Shown one piece after another: positions 38,419 through 47,126 of a stretch of DNA of 64,000 bases. The DNA is taken from contig NZ_RJSG01000002.1 of NCBI RefSeq assembly GCF_003725775.1, positions 496,001 to 560,000 of the forward strand, read 5' to 3'. The translations under genes were made by a program, and so were the position numbers. Numbering within the stretch: position 1 is the stretch's first letter; every line of letters starts with the position of its first letter. The stretch is from Nocardioides marmorisolisilvae (GTDB taxonomy: Bacteria; Actinomycetota; Actinomycetes; Propionibacteriales; Nocardioidaceae). Under the pieces are notes generated by a model. That model was not told the DNA's origin. It saw only the letters and a program-made list of their open reading frames with translations, and did not search any database.

Positions 38419-38444
38419 AAGGCCGCCCCACGGGGCGGCCTTTT
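38419..38444 (+). terminator. Rho-independent terminator of ssrA
   Basis: AAGGCCGCCCC (38419-38429) pairs perfectly with GGGGCGGCCTT (38432-38442) around a 2-nt loop, and a T run follows. Confidence 0.9.
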
Positions 38445-38462
38445 CGTCGCTAGTCTCCGACC

Positions 38463-39239
38463 ATGACTCTCACCCCGGTGCTGCGGCCGGACGTGTTCGC
38501 CGGCCGCTCGATCCTGGTCACGGGCGCGTCCTCGGGCCTCGGGGCCGCATCCGTGCGCCGCTTCGCTGCCGCCGGAGGTCGCGTCTACGCGGCGGCGCGC
38601 AACACCGAGCTGCTCGCCGAGGTTGCCGCCTCGTGCGCCGACCTGCCGGGGGAGGTCGCCTTCGGGTCGCACGACGTGACCTCGGCCGACGACTGCCGCG
38701 CCGCGGTGGCGGGCGCCGTCGCGGCGTTCGGGCGCCTGGACGTCGTGGTCAACAACGCCGGCCGGCACGACTTCCGGATCACCACCGAGGTCACCGACGA
38801 GCAGTGGGCGCACGACGTCGCGCTCAACCTGTCGGGTGCGTTCTTCGTCGCCCAAGCGGCGCTGCCACACCTGCTGGAGACCGGCGGCAACATCGTCAAC
38901 GTCGCCTCGGTCGCCGCGATCATGGGGGAGGCCTACTCGGCGGCGTACACGGCCTCCAAGCACGGCATCGTCGGGCTCACCAAGGCGCTCGCCATCGAGT
39001 ACCTGAACACGCCGGTCCGGGTGAACTGCGTGTGCCCCGGCGGGATGAACACCCCGCAGGTGACCACCATCGACGTGCCCGAGGGTGCCGACTGGGACCT
39101 GATCATGCGGGTCTCGGCCAAGCGCGGGCTGATGGAGGCCGATCACGTCGCGGCCGTCATCGCGTTCCTCGCCTCCGACGACGCGGCCGCCGTGCACGGC
39201 AGCATCCTGCCGGTCGACCAGGGCCACCTGGCGGGCTGA
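38463..39239 (+). CDS. Short-chain dehydrogenase/reductase
   Basis: 258 aa with TGASSGLG near residue 21, NNAG near 98, catalytic Ser in NVASVAA and YTASK, all in canonical spacing. PGGMNTP follows. An NAD(P)-dependent alcohol/ketone oxidoreductase of unknown substrate. TGATG overlap with the DJ-1/PfpI gene suggests the two act on related compounds. Confidence 0.9.
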   Translation: MTLTPVLRPDVFAGRSILVTGASSGLGAASVRRFAAAGGRVYAAARNTELLAEVAASCADLPGEVAFGSHDVTSADDCRAAVAGAVAAFGRLDVVVNNAGRHDFRITTEVTDEQWAHDVALNLSGAFFVAQAALPHLLETGGNIVNVASVAAIMGEAYSAAYTASKHGIVGLTKALAIEYLNTPVRVNCVCPGGMNTPQVTTIDVPEGADWDLIMRVSAKRGLMEADHVAAVIAFLASDDAAAVHGSILPVDQGHLAG

Positions 39240-39973
39240 TGCGCGTCCTGGTCCCGCTCCCGGACACCGACTTCGACACCACCGAGGTCGCGGTCCCCTG
39301 GAAGCTGCTCACCGAGGCCGGTCACGAGGTCGTCTTCACGACCGAGGACGGTGGGGTCGCCCCACGCTGCGACCAGCGGCTGCTCGACGGGGTGCTGTTC
39401 GGGAAGCTGGGCGCGGAGCCCGAACCGATCGCCTTCTACGAGGAGATGACCCGCTCGGCCGCCTTCGGCGCGCCGCTGTCGTGGCGCGGTCTCGACGTGA
39501 CCACCTACGACGGGTTGCTGCTGCCGGGCGGTCACGCGCCGGGGATGCGGCAGTACCTCGGATCGGCCGAGCTCCAGGCGTCGATCGCACGGTTCTGGGC
39601 CACCGGCAAGCCCGTGGCGGCGATCTGCCACGGCGTGCTCGTGCTCGCCCGGAGCAAGGACGCCGATGGCCGGAGCGTGCTGGCGGAACGGCGTACGACG
39701 TGCCTGCCGAAGTACCTGGAGCGCAGCGGCTACCTGCTCACCGCCTGGAAGCTCGGCAAGTACTACCGGACCTATCCGGAGTACGTCGAGGACGAGGTCG
39801 TGGCCAACCTGGCGAACCCGGCGCAGTTCGAGCGCGGCCCGCGGGAGACCACGCGGGGCACCCGGACCGATCACACGCACGCGTTCGTGGTCGAGGACGG
39901 CAACTACGTCTCGGCACGCTGGCCGGGCGACGCCTACCTGTTCGCCGAGAAGTTCATCGCGCTGCTCGGCTAG
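39239..39973 (+). CDS. DJ-1/PfpI-family protein (type 1 glutamine-amidotransferase-like)
   Basis: 244 aa. LLLPGGHAPGMR (oxyanion/Glu region) and PVAAICHGVLVLA with nucleophile Cys in the AICHG elbow are the family hallmarks; TDHTHAFVVEDGNYVSARWPGDAYLFAEKF is the typical C-terminal block. Relatives include glyoxalase III/Hsp31-type hydratases, amidases and proteases, so the activity is open. It follows the SDR gene with a TGATG overlap and shares a CTAG stop with the convergent metallo-hydrolase. Confidence 0.88.
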   Translation: MRVLVPLPDTDFDTTEVAVPWKLLTEAGHEVVFTTEDGGVAPRCDQRLLDGVLFGKLGAEPEPIAFYEEMTRSAAFGAPLSWRGLDVTTYDGLLLPGGHAPGMRQYLGSAELQASIARFWATGKPVAAICHGVLVLARSKDADGRSVLAERRTTCLPKYLERSGYLLTAWKLGKYYRTYPEYVEDEVVANLANPAQFERGPRETTRGTRTDHTHAFVVEDGNYVSARWPGDAYLFAEKFIALLG

Positions 39974-40758
39974 ACGTCCAGCTCGACGCTCTGGCCCGGG
40001 TCGACCCAGCTGATCCGGTCGGCGTACGTCGAGGTGGCGAGCACCGGTTCGGCCGCGGGCCGGTCCTGCTGGAAGTGCGACCAGCCCTCGTAGTGCACCG
40101 GGACGACGTGGGTCGGAGCGACCAGGTCGATCAGCGCGGCACCCTCCCGGGCGTCCATCGTGTAGCGCAGCCAGCCGGAGAGGTACCGGAAACGTACCGA
40201 GCCGAGGTGGATGAGCAGGGTGCCGATGTCGAGACGTTGCGGCACCTCGCGGAGCGCCGGGTAGAGGACGGTGTCGCCGGTGACCCAGAGCTGCCCGTGC
40301 TGCTGGCCCTCCCAGGCCAGGGCGAACCCGACGACCGGGCCGGTGATCGGGTCGCTGCCGACCACGCCGTGGCGGCAGGGGGTGGCGGTGATCGTGATCG
40401 TCGGCTTCCCCGGCGCTTCCAGGGTGGTGGTCTCCCAGGCATCCAGGCCGACGCACGCGCCGCCCAGCTTGGCGGCCGCCTTCTTGGTGGTGAAGGTCGT
40501 GCCCCACCGGGGGAGCAGCGCCTGGGCCGACGGGTCGAGGTTGTCGCCGTGGTGGTGGTGGCTGACCAGGACGGCATCGATCGGCCCGAGCTCCTCGGGC
40601 GTCACGGACGGGCCGGTGAGCTTGCGCGAGGTCGTGCCCCAGCCGAAGAAGTAACGCTTCCCGGGCGGGTCGAAGGTGGGGTCGGTGAGGATGCGCCACC
40701 CGGCGACCTCGATCAGGGCGGTGGGGCCGCCGATGTGCGTGATCCGGGCCTGGGTCAT
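39970..40758 (-). CDS. Metallo-beta-lactamase-fold hydrolase, UlaG-like
   Basis: 262 aa. Metal-binding segment LVSHHHHGDNLD (67-75), with Asn where many family members have the last His of HxHxDH; further ligands in TPCRHG, VTGDTVLYP and VVPVHYEGW. This is the UlaG/NAPE-PLD-like subgroup acting on phosphodiester or lactone bonds. Substrate unknown. Lies 16 nt downstream of the SRPBCC gene, so it may be read from the ArsR promoter. Confidence 0.87.
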   Translation of the reverse strand: MTQARITHIGGPTALIEVAGWRILTDPTFDPPGKRYFFGWGTTSRKLTGPSVTPEELGPIDAVLVSHHHHGDNLDPSAQALLPRWGTTFTTKKAAAKLGGACVGLDAWETTTLEAPGKPTITITATPCRHGVVGSDPITGPVVGFALAWEGQQHGQLWVTGDTVLYPALREVPQRLDIGTLLIHLGSVRFRYLSGWLRYTMDAREGAALIDLVAPTHVVPVHYEGWSHFQQDRPAAEPVLATSTYADRISWVDPGQSVELDV

Positions 40759-40774
40759 GCGCCCAGTCTGGCCG

Positions 40775-41230
40775 TCAGACGGCTGCGGCGTACAGCGCGA
40801 GCAGCGATCCCCAGCCGCCCTCGCCGTCGATGCTGGTGCGCAGCTCGTCGGCTGCGGTCCGGTGCCGCTCCAGTCCGCGGTGCTCCAGCTCGACCCGGGT
40901 GGCGTCGCCGTCGGCGATGAACCGGATCTCGATCTCGCTGGAGGCCTCCGGGTCGGGGTCGTAGGACCAGTGCCCGTCGAGGTGCCAGGCGAGCAGCAGG
41001 CGGTTCGGCGGGTCCCACGCGAGCACCCGGCCGGTCTCGCACTCGCTGCCGTCCTCGCCGACCTCGTACCAGCGGCCCCCGGCCACCGGCTCCATCACGA
41101 AGTCGACCGCCGGTGAGTCGCCGATCGAGTACGACGCCGGCCACCAGGTGCCGAGCTTCGCGGTGAACACCTCGAACGCGCGCTGCGGGTCGGTCGGGAC
41201 GGTGATGGTCTTCTGCACCGGTGCGGTCAT
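40775..41230 (-). CDS. SRPBCC (START/AHSA1-like) domain protein
   Basis: 151 aa from ATG 41230, which overlaps the arsR-type stop (ATGA). PTDPQRAFEVFTAKLGTWWPASYSIG, GGRWYEVGEDGSECETGRVLAWDPPNRLLLAWH and VELEHRGLERH are the AHSA1 pattern: a helix-grip fold with a hydrophobic ligand cavity. ArsR plus AHSA1/SRPBCC pairs are very common in actinobacteria; the ligand is unknown. Confidence 0.88.
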   Translation of the reverse strand: MTAPVQKTITVPTDPQRAFEVFTAKLGTWWPASYSIGDSPAVDFVMEPVAGGRWYEVGEDGSECETGRVLAWDPPNRLLLAWHLDGHWSYDPDPEASSEIEIRFIADGDATRVELEHRGLERHRTAADELRTSIDGEGGWGSLLALYAAAV

Positions 41231-41571
41231 GTCGTCCTCTTCCTCGGGTTCTTCTCGTTGTCCGTCTCGACCGCCCGGGCGAAGGCCCGCAGCGCCGAGT
41301 CCCACATCTGGTCCAGGTAGGCACGCATCGCCTCGACCCCGTGCGGGTCGACCAGGTAGAGCCGACGGGTGCCCTGCGGCCGAACGTCGACCAGTCCCCG
41401 CTGGTGCAGCACCTTGAGGTGCTGGGAGACCGCGGGGCGGCTGATCGGGACCACGTCGGCGAGATCGCCGACCGACCGGGGCCCGTCGACGAGCAGCTCG
41501 AAGATCGCCCGACGGGTCGGATCTCCCAGCGCCTCGACGGCCAGGGCGCCGTCGGTTCGGTAAGTCGTCAC
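41227..41571 (-). CDS. ArsR-family transcriptional regulator
   Basis: 114 aa from GTG 41571, just inside a perfect palindrome. Winged helix with EALGDPTRRAIFELLVDGPRSVGDLADVVPISRPAVSQHLKVLHQRGLV; no Cys metal site, so this is the non-metal subgroup that pairs with SRPBCC proteins. Likely represses itself and possibly the divergent benE gene. An open frame continues to 41607 but would run through the operator. Confidence 0.9.
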   Translation of the reverse strand: MTTYRTDGALAVEALGDPTRRAIFELLVDGPRSVGDLADVVPISRPAVSQHLKVLHQRGLVDVRPQGTRRLYLVDPHGVEAMRAYLDQMWDSALRAFARAVETDNEKNPRKRTT

Positions 41572-41575
41572 GAAC

Positions 41576-41593
41576 GGTAAGTTACAACTTACC
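41576..41593. promoter_or_regulatory. ArsR operator palindrome
   Basis: GGTAAGTT-AC-AACTTACC, an 8-bp perfect inverted repeat, 5 bp upstream of the arsR-type GTG and 34 bp upstream of the divergent transporter gene. Its position lets one bound dimer control both directions. Binding is inferred. Confidence 0.75.
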
Positions 41594-41627
41594 AATGAGC
41601 AGCGCAAGAGACCGCTAGCCTCCCGCC

Positions 41628-42815
41628 ATGGACGAGCCCGTCGAGACGCACCGCTGGCAGCCGGTCGGCGCCGGAGTCGTGGCCGCGCTGGTCGGCTTCG
41701 CGAGCTCGTTCGCCGTCGTCCTGGCCGGCCTCGAGGCCGTCGGCGCCACCCAGTCCCAGGCGGCCTCGGGACTGCTCGCGGTGTGCGTGACCCAGGCGAT
41801 CGGGATCCTCTGGCTCACCTGGCGCCACCGGATCCCGCTGATGCTCGCCTGGTCCACGCCGGGCGCCGCGCTCCTCGTCAGCTCGGGTGCCAGCGAAGGC
41901 GGATGGCCCGCCGCGGTGGGCGCATTCCTGGTGGTCGGCGGCCTGATCCTGCTCACGGCGCTGTGGCCGGTGCTCGGCGACCTGATCGCCGCGATCCCGG
42001 CCCCGATCGCCCAGGCCATGCTCGCCGGGGTGCTGCTGTCGATCTGCCTGGAGCCGGTGAAGGTCTTCGCCGACCGACCCGGGCTGGTAGCGCCGATCCT
42101 CGTGGTGTGGGTGCTGCTCCTGCGCTTCGCGCGACGTCTCGCCGTCCCCGGGGCGTTCCTGGCGACGATGGTCGTGATCGCGGTGTACCTGATCCACCAC
42201 GGCTCGCCGCACCTCGACCTCGCCCCGCACGTCGCGTGGACCGAGCCGACCTGGAACTGGCAGGCCGTCGTCGGCCTCGCGATCCCGCTGTACGTCGTCA
42301 CGATGGCCTCGCAGAACGTGCCCGGCGTCGCGGTGCTGGCGACGTTCGGGTTCAAGGTGCCCTGGCGCGAGTCGATGACCGTCACCGGGCTCGGCACGCT
42401 GGCCGGCGCCACGGCAGGCGGGCACGCGATCAACCTGGCCGCGATCACCGCGGCGATGGTGGCCTCACCGGAGGCGGACCCGAAGCCGGAGCGGCGCTGG
42501 ATCGCCGCGCACACAGGAGGCTGGACCTACCTCGTGCTCGCTGCCGTCTCGACGGCGCTGGTCGCGGTGGTCGGGGCTGCCCCGGACGGACTGATCGAGG
42601 TGGTGGCCGGGCTGGCGCTGCTCGGCACTCTGGGATCGGCGCTCAAGGGCGCGACCGAGGCGGAGGAGGGGCGCGAGGCCGCGGTCGTCACCTTCGTGGT
42701 GGCTGCCAGCACCGTCTCGTTCGGCGGGGTCGGCTCGGCGTTCTGGGCGCTCGTCGCCGGCCTGGTGGTGCACGGCCTGCTGCACGGGCCGTACTCCCTG
42801 CGCGTCCGGGTGTAG
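41628..42815 (+). CDS. BenE-family benzoate/H+ symporter-like transporter
   Basis: 395 aa, about 11-12 membrane helices. WRHRIPLMLAWSTPGAALLVSSG, IPAPIAQAMLAGVLLSICLEP and ASQNVPGVAVLATFGFKVPWRESMTVTGLGT are BenE motifs. The family imports benzoate and related aromatic acids. No benzoate-degrading genes are here, though aromatic-amino-acid catabolism is encoded 9 kb away; the true substrate is open. Divergent from the ArsR-type gene. Confidence 0.9.
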   Translation: MDEPVETHRWQPVGAGVVAALVGFASSFAVVLAGLEAVGATQSQAASGLLAVCVTQAIGILWLTWRHRIPLMLAWSTPGAALLVSSGASEGGWPAAVGAFLVVGGLILLTALWPVLGDLIAAIPAPIAQAMLAGVLLSICLEPVKVFADRPGLVAPILVVWVLLLRFARRLAVPGAFLATMVVIAVYLIHHGSPHLDLAPHVAWTEPTWNWQAVVGLAIPLYVVTMASQNVPGVAVLATFGFKVPWRESMTVTGLGTLAGATAGGHAINLAAITAAMVASPEADPKPERRWIAAHTGGWTYLVLAAVSTALVAVVGAAPDGLIEVVAGLALLGTLGSALKGATEAEEGREAAVVTFVVAASTVSFGGVGSAFWALVAGLVVHGLLHGPYSLRVRV

Positions 42816-42841
42816 TCGGAGCCGGACGCTAGCCTCGGGCC

Positions 42842-43252
42842 ATGTCCTGCCTGTTCTGCGACATCGCCGCGGGTGCGGTACCGGCCGACATCGTCCTGGC
42901 CGACGACGACTTCGTCGCGTTCCTCGACATCCGCCCGGTGTTCAAGGGCGACACCCTGTTGGTGCCGCGCGAGCACGTGGTCACCCTGCCCGAGCTGCCG
43001 GCCGGGCTGCGCGACGGCTTTCTCGAGCGGGCGCAGCGGCTGGCCACGGCGATGGTCGAGGGGCTGGGGGCGCAGGGCTCGTTCGTGGCGATGAACAACA
43101 CCGTGTCCCAGTCGGTCCCGCACCTGCACTGCCACGTGGTGCCGCGGACCAAGGGCGACGGGTTGAAGGGCTTCTTCTGGCCGCGGACGAAGTACGCCGA
43201 CGCGGCCGAGTCGGCCGACTACGCCAGCCGGGTGGCGGGCTCGCTGGGCTGA
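42842..43252 (+). CDS. HIT-family nucleotide hydrolase/transferase
   Basis: 136 aa. CLFCDIAAG N-terminus and histidine triad SVPHLHCHVVPR, with NNTVSQSVPH upstream. Acts on nucleotide phosphoramidates or dinucleoside polyphosphates in the cytosol. Shares its 3' end with the convergent PAP2 gene (34-nt overlap). The CxxC at residues 3-6 is typical of HIT proteins carrying a structural zinc. Confidence 0.92.
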   Translation: MSCLFCDIAAGAVPADIVLADDDFVAFLDIRPVFKGDTLLVPREHVVTLPELPAGLRDGFLERAQRLATAMVEGLGAQGSFVAMNNTVSQSVPHLHCHVVPRTKGDGLKGFFWPRTKYADAAESADYASRVAGSLG

Positions 43253-44325
43253 GCCTCGTCCTCGACCGGGTCCTCGTGGGTGCCGCGCTCGACGAGCCTC
43301 GGTCTCCACCCGTCCCGGTTGCCGGTGCCGAGCGCGGCGACGTACACGGCCGAGGCGCCGAGGATCGCGCCGCCGAGGGTGTCGATCGAGAAGTGCCAGC
43401 CGAAGTAGATGGTCGCCAGGACCGTCAGCGCCAGGAAGACCCACGACGTCACCCGCAGCCACTTCGCGGCGCCGATGAGGGTGAAGAACAGGCAGATCGT
43501 GACCATGATGCCGACGTGCAGCGAGGGGAACGCCGCGATCGTCTGCACGATGTGGGTGCTGTGCGGGTCGCCGCCGAGGTTCACCCCGTCAGCACCGGGG
43601 GTCGGCACCACCTTCACCCGGTCGTCCCACAGCTGCTGGATCAGCGTGGTCGTGTAGGTGTGCTTGAGGTGGGCGAAGTTCTGCGGCTGCGTGTACGCCG
43701 GCCCCAGCGTCGGCAGCGCGAAGTAGCCGATCGCCCCGAACGCCCAGCACAGCGAGACCGCGGTGACGTACCAGGACCCGGCCGCCGGGTGCCGAGTGAA
43801 GATCAGTGCGATCGCGATCGAGGCCGGGACGAGCACGATCCAGGCGACGTACACGAGCGAGAAGATCTCGGCGGCCACGGTCTGGCCGAACAACGAGTGC
43901 AGCACGTTGGCCGGGTCGTGGCCGAACCACAGCGTGTGGTCCAGGTGGCGCAGCTTGGCGTCCCAGATCGTGCCGTTGACGAACGGGACGTCGCTCTTCA
44001 GGTTGCGGAACGCCGCGTAGGAGACGTACCAGGTCGCCAGGCCGGACAGCGCGAAGACGGTGTGGCGCCGGTTCCAGCGCTCGTGCACGACCTCGCGGAA
44101 CCGGGTGCGCAGGTGCTGCCAGTCCCCACGGCTGCGGCCCAGGGTGCGGGGCACGACGTCGAGCAGCCAGGCGAAGCCGAGGATCGCGGGGATCTGCAGG
44201 TACGCCGGGACGACGACGCCGTCGGGGTCGCGGATCGGCAGGTCCTCGACGGCGGAGACGATCAATGTCGCGAGGGCGAGCGCCACCGCGCAGGCCCCTC
44301 CAAACATGAAATTGGCTCGACGCAC
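43219..44325 (-). CDS. PAP2 / Aur1-like membrane phosphatase or phosphotransferase
   Basis: About 368 aa with six membrane helices. PAP2 active-site motifs: AFPSLHVGIMVTICLF and GWHFSIDTLGGAILGA, each giving a catalytic His. This resembles the actinobacterial Aur1/inositol-phosphotransferase group involved in membrane lipids. C-terminal tail is acidic and hydrophilic. Start uncertain: GTG 44325 or ATG 44307; an open frame runs to 44406 but would overlap the FabG gene. Confidence 0.83.
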   Translation of the reverse strand: MRRANFMFGGACAVALALATLIVSAVEDLPIRDPDGVVVPAYLQIPAILGFAWLLDVVPRTLGRSRGDWQHLRTRFREVVHERWNRRHTVFALSGLATWYVSYAAFRNLKSDVPFVNGTIWDAKLRHLDHTLWFGHDPANVLHSLFGQTVAAEIFSLVYVAWIVLVPASIAIALIFTRHPAAGSWYVTAVSLCWAFGAIGYFALPTLGPAYTQPQNFAHLKHTYTTTLIQQLWDDRVKVVPTPGADGVNLGGDPHSTHIVQTIAAFPSLHVGIMVTICLFFTLIGAAKWLRVTSWVFLALTVLATIYFGWHFSIDTLGGAILGASAVYVAALGTGNRDGWRPRLVERGTHEDPVEDEAQPSEPATRLA

Positions 44326-44404
44326 GGGGTGCAGCCTATGGCAACGCCGTCGGGTCCTAGAGTGACCCTGCTTCCCCACACCCGACTTTGAACAAGGAGC
44401 AGTC

Positions 44405-45157
44405 ATGGGTCGTTACGACGGTCGCGTCGCGATCATCACCGGTGCCGCCCGCGGCATCGGCGCCGGCACCGCGAAGCGGTTCATCGAGGAGGGCGCCTCC
44501 GTCGCGATCTTCGACATCAACGAGGAGCAGGCGGCCGAGACCGCTGCCGGCCTGGGCGGCACCGCGATCGGCGTCGGGGTCAACGTCACCGACTCCGCCT
44601 CGGTCGAGGCAGGCGTCGCGCGCGTGCTCGCCGAGCTCGGCGGCCTGCACGTGCTGATCAACAACGCCGGCATCACCCGCGACAACCTGCTCTTCAAGCT
44701 CACCGAGGACGACTGGGACGCCGTCATGGGCGTGCACCTCAAGGGTGCCTTCCTGATGAGCAAGGCCGCGCAGAAGACGTTCGTGGACCAGAAGTACGGC
44801 AAGATCCTCAACCTCTCGAGCATCTCGGCCAACGGCAACCGCGGTCAGGCCAACTACTCGGCTGCCAAGGCCGGCGTCCAGGGCTTCACCCGGACCCTCG
44901 CGCTCGAGCTCGGCCCGTTCGGGGTGAACGTCAACGCGATCGCCCCCGGGTTCATCGCCACCGAGATGACCGACGACACCGCGCGCCGGCTGAAGATGGA
45001 CGTCGACGAGTTCCGGAAGCTGAACGCCGAGGCCAACCCGGTCAAGCGGGTCGGCTTCCCCGAGGACATCGCCGCCGCGGCTGCGTTCCTGTGCAGCGAC
45101 GAGGCGTCCTACATCACCGGCCAGACCCTGTACGTCGACGGCGGCGCCAAGATCTGA
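44405..45157 (+). CDS. fabG: 3-oxoacyl-ACP reductase-like SDR (FabG)
   Basis: 250 aa, ATG with AAGGAG upstream. TGAARGIG near residue 12, NNAGITRDNLLFKLTEDDWDAVMGVHLKG, Ser in NLSSISANG, YSAAK and IAPGFIATEMT: a classic FabG-type NADPH reductase. Whether it serves fatty-acid synthesis or another ketone substrate is unclear, since no other fab genes are adjacent. Followed by a strong terminator. Confidence 0.9.
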   Translation: MGRYDGRVAIITGAARGIGAGTAKRFIEEGASVAIFDINEEQAAETAAGLGGTAIGVGVNVTDSASVEAGVARVLAELGGLHVLINNAGITRDNLLFKLTEDDWDAVMGVHLKGAFLMSKAAQKTFVDQKYGKILNLSSISANGNRGQANYSAAKAGVQGFTRTLALELGPFGVNVNAIAPGFIATEMTDDTARRLKMDVDEFRKLNAEANPVKRVGFPEDIAAAAAFLCSDEASYITGQTLYVDGGAKI

Positions 45158-45190
45158 CGGTCCCCTTATCAGGGAAAATTTGGTCCAACA

Positions 45191-45226
45191 CGGAGGGGTC
45201 CTGGCTTGAACGCCAGGACCCCTCCG
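45191..45226 (+). terminator. Terminator after fabG
   Basis: CGGAGGGGTCCTGG (45191-45204) pairs perfectly with CCAGGACCCCTCCG (45213-45226) around an 8-nt loop. It ends just before the DUF3048 gene, arguing against a start at 45229. Confidence 0.78.
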
Positions 45227-45240
45227 TCATGCTGGTCCGC

Positions 45241-46269
45241 ATGATTCGTCGCTTCGGAATTCCGCTCACCACCGCTCTGATCGCCTCCCTGGCCCTCGCC
45301 GGGTGCGGAGGCGGTGGCAAGCAGGACACCGACGGCACCAAGGTCCCGGACGCGCAGAAGACCGCCGACGGCACCAAGCTCACCCAGATCTCCCCGATGA
45401 CGGGTCTGAAGGTCCAGGGCGGGCTCCCGAACCACCCGGTGATGGTGGTCAAGATCGACAACACCTTCAACAGCGAGCCGCAGGTCGGGCTGAAGAGCGC
45501 CGACATGGTGGTCGAGGAGCTCGTCGAGGGCGGCATCACCCGCCTGGCGACGATGTTCTACTCCCAGCTCCCGTCGGTGGTGGGTCCGGTCCGCTCGGCG
45601 CGCGCCTCGGACATCGGCGTGATCAAGCCGGCCAACGCGGTGCTGGTCGCCAGCGGCGCTGCGACCCGGACCCAGAACCGGCTTCGTGAGGCCGGGATCG
45701 CGATGCACTTCGAGGGCTCGGTCGGGATGTACCGCGACGGCTCACGGCACGCGCCGTACAACCTCTTCATGCGGCTGCCGCGGTTCGTGACCGCCCTGCA
45801 CGACAGCGCCCGTCCGACGCAGAACTACTTGCCGTGGGGGAGCGAGTCCGACTTCACCGGCGTCAGCCCCGCGACGAACATCGCGGTCAAGTTCAGCACC
45901 ACCAGCACGACCCGCTTCCGCTACAGCCCGGGTGCGCACAAGTACGTGAACACCAACAGCCACGCCAGCTCCTCGGACCACTTCCTGGCCGACTCGGTGC
46001 TGGTGCTGCGGGTGCGCGAGGGCAATGCCGGCTACCACGACCCGGCCGGCAACCCGGTCCCGGAGGCGAAGTTCTTCGGCAGCGGCTCGGCCCTGCTGTT
46101 CCACAACGGCCAGGTCGTGCGCGGCTCGTGGAGCAAGCCGAAGCCGACTTCGGCGCTGACCCTGCGCACCACGGCGGGGACGTTGAAGGTTCCGGCCGGG
46201 CACGTCTGGATCGAGCTGATGCCGGCCGCCGGCCCGCTGAACGGCGCCGGGTCGGTCACCTACAACTGA
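45241..46269 (+). CDS. DUF3048-domain lipoprotein (YerB-like)
   Basis: 342 aa. Signal peptide IRRFGIPLTTALIASLALAGCGGGG with lipobox LAGC. SPMTGLKVQGGLPNHPVMVVKIDN and GITRLATMFYSQLPSVVGPVRSARASD are DUF3048 hallmarks. Family function is unknown, presumably an envelope-bound protein. ATG at 45241 was preferred over ATG 45229, which abuts the upstream terminator stem. Convergent with the TetR gene 13 bp away. Confidence 0.87.
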   Translation: MIRRFGIPLTTALIASLALAGCGGGGKQDTDGTKVPDAQKTADGTKLTQISPMTGLKVQGGLPNHPVMVVKIDNTFNSEPQVGLKSADMVVEELVEGGITRLATMFYSQLPSVVGPVRSARASDIGVIKPANAVLVASGAATRTQNRLREAGIAMHFEGSVGMYRDGSRHAPYNLFMRLPRFVTALHDSARPTQNYLPWGSESDFTGVSPATNIAVKFSTTSTTRFRYSPGAHKYVNTNSHASSSDHFLADSVLVLRVREGNAGYHDPAGNPVPEAKFFGSGSALLFHNGQVVRGSWSKPKPTSALTLRTTAGTLKVPAGHVWIELMPAAGPLNGAGSVTYN

Positions 46270-46282
46270 CCGGGCGTCCGCC

Positions 46283-46990
46283 CTACTCGGACCCGCCCGC
46301 GAGCAGGTCCTCGGGGTCGGGCAGCGAGACACCGCTCTCGGCGAGGGAGCGGATGCCGGCCAGGATGAACCCGATCGCGGTCTCCACCTGGGCGACCGCG
46401 ACCTTCGGGTTGGCCGCCGTGCTGACGCTCTCGCCGGCGGCGGACATCGCGCCGAAGAAGATCCGGCTGAACGTCTCGAGCATCTCGCTGGACAGGTCGT
46501 AGGTGGAGGCCTCGAGGACCGCGCGCACCATCTCCTGGACCAGGCCGAAGCTGGAGCGCTCCTCCTGCTCGCGGAAGCGCTCGTAGCCGAGCACGGCCGG
46601 GCCCTCCTGGATCACCACCCGCTGGTAGCCGGGATCCTGGACGATCTCGAGGAACGCGCGCAGGCCGATCAGGGCCTTCTCCCACGGGTCCTTGGAGCCC
46701 TTCAGCGCCTTCCGGATGTGGGTGGAGGCGTCGGTCTCGATCTTCTCGAAGACCGCCTCGAAGACGGCCTGCTTGCCGCTGAAGTGGTGGTACAGCGCGC
46801 CCTTGGTGACCCGGGCGCTGCCGACGATCGCGTCCAGGCTGGTTGCTGCGTAGCCCTGCTTGGTGAACAGCTTGCTGGCCTCGTCGACCAGGGCGCGCTT
46901 GGTGGAGGCGGAGTACTGCTGCCGCCGCGAGACACCGGGAACTTTGGGCAGGTTTGAGCGGATCTTCTCCGCGGGTGAGCGCGCGGCCAT
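46283..46990 (-). CDS. TetR-family regulator
   Basis: 235 aa. N-terminal helix-turn-helix KRALVDEASKLFTKQGYAATSLDAIVGSARVTKGALYHHFSGKQAVFEAVF (about 30-80), then an all-helical ligand domain. The first 20-odd residues are basic and extend beyond usual length. Divergent from the 176-aa gene at 47127, with a 13-bp element repeated in the gap. Ligand unknown. Confidence 0.9.
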   Translation of the reverse strand: MAARSPAEKIRSNLPKVPGVSRRQQYSASTKRALVDEASKLFTKQGYAATSLDAIVGSARVTKGALYHHFSGKQAVFEAVFEKIETDASTHIRKALKGSKDPWEKALIGLRAFLEIVQDPGYQRVVIQEGPAVLGYERFREQEERSSFGLVQEMVRAVLEASTYDLSSEMLETFSRIFFGAMSAAGESVSTAANPKVAVAQVETAIGFILAGIRSLAESGVSLPDPEDLLAGGSE

Positions 46991-47008
46991 ACCGGGAGTC
47001 TATGACCG

Positions 47009-47021
47009 ACTAACGGTAGGT
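47009..47021. promoter_or_regulatory. Candidate operator copy 1
   Basis: ACTAACGGTAGGT, sharing 11 of 13 bases with the copy at 47095. It lies 19 bp upstream of the TetR start. Confidence 0.42.
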
Positions 47022-47057
47022 GTGCGCAGCGTCACGGTGGTTGAACGCTGTTTTAAA

Positions 47058-47086
47058 TTGCCTACCCATGGTCCGCTGCATACTCT
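47058..47086 (+). promoter_or_regulatory. Promoter of the 176-aa gene
   Basis: TTGCCT (47058-47063), a 17-nt spacer, and TACTCT (47081-47086) make a plausible sigma-70-type promoter with a start near 47093, in a locally AT-rich stretch. Confidence 0.5.
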
Positions 47087-47094
47087 GAGTACGT

Positions 47095-47107
47095 ACCAAC
47101 GGTATGT
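47095..47107. promoter_or_regulatory. Candidate operator copy 2
   Basis: ACCAACGGTATGT, at the expected transcription start of the 176-aa gene. The wider ACGTACC-AAC-GGTATGT (47091-47107) is a near palindrome (6 of 7 pairs), suiting a dimeric repressor. Confidence 0.48.
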
Positions 47108-47126
47108 GAAAGAAAGGATGTGGACC

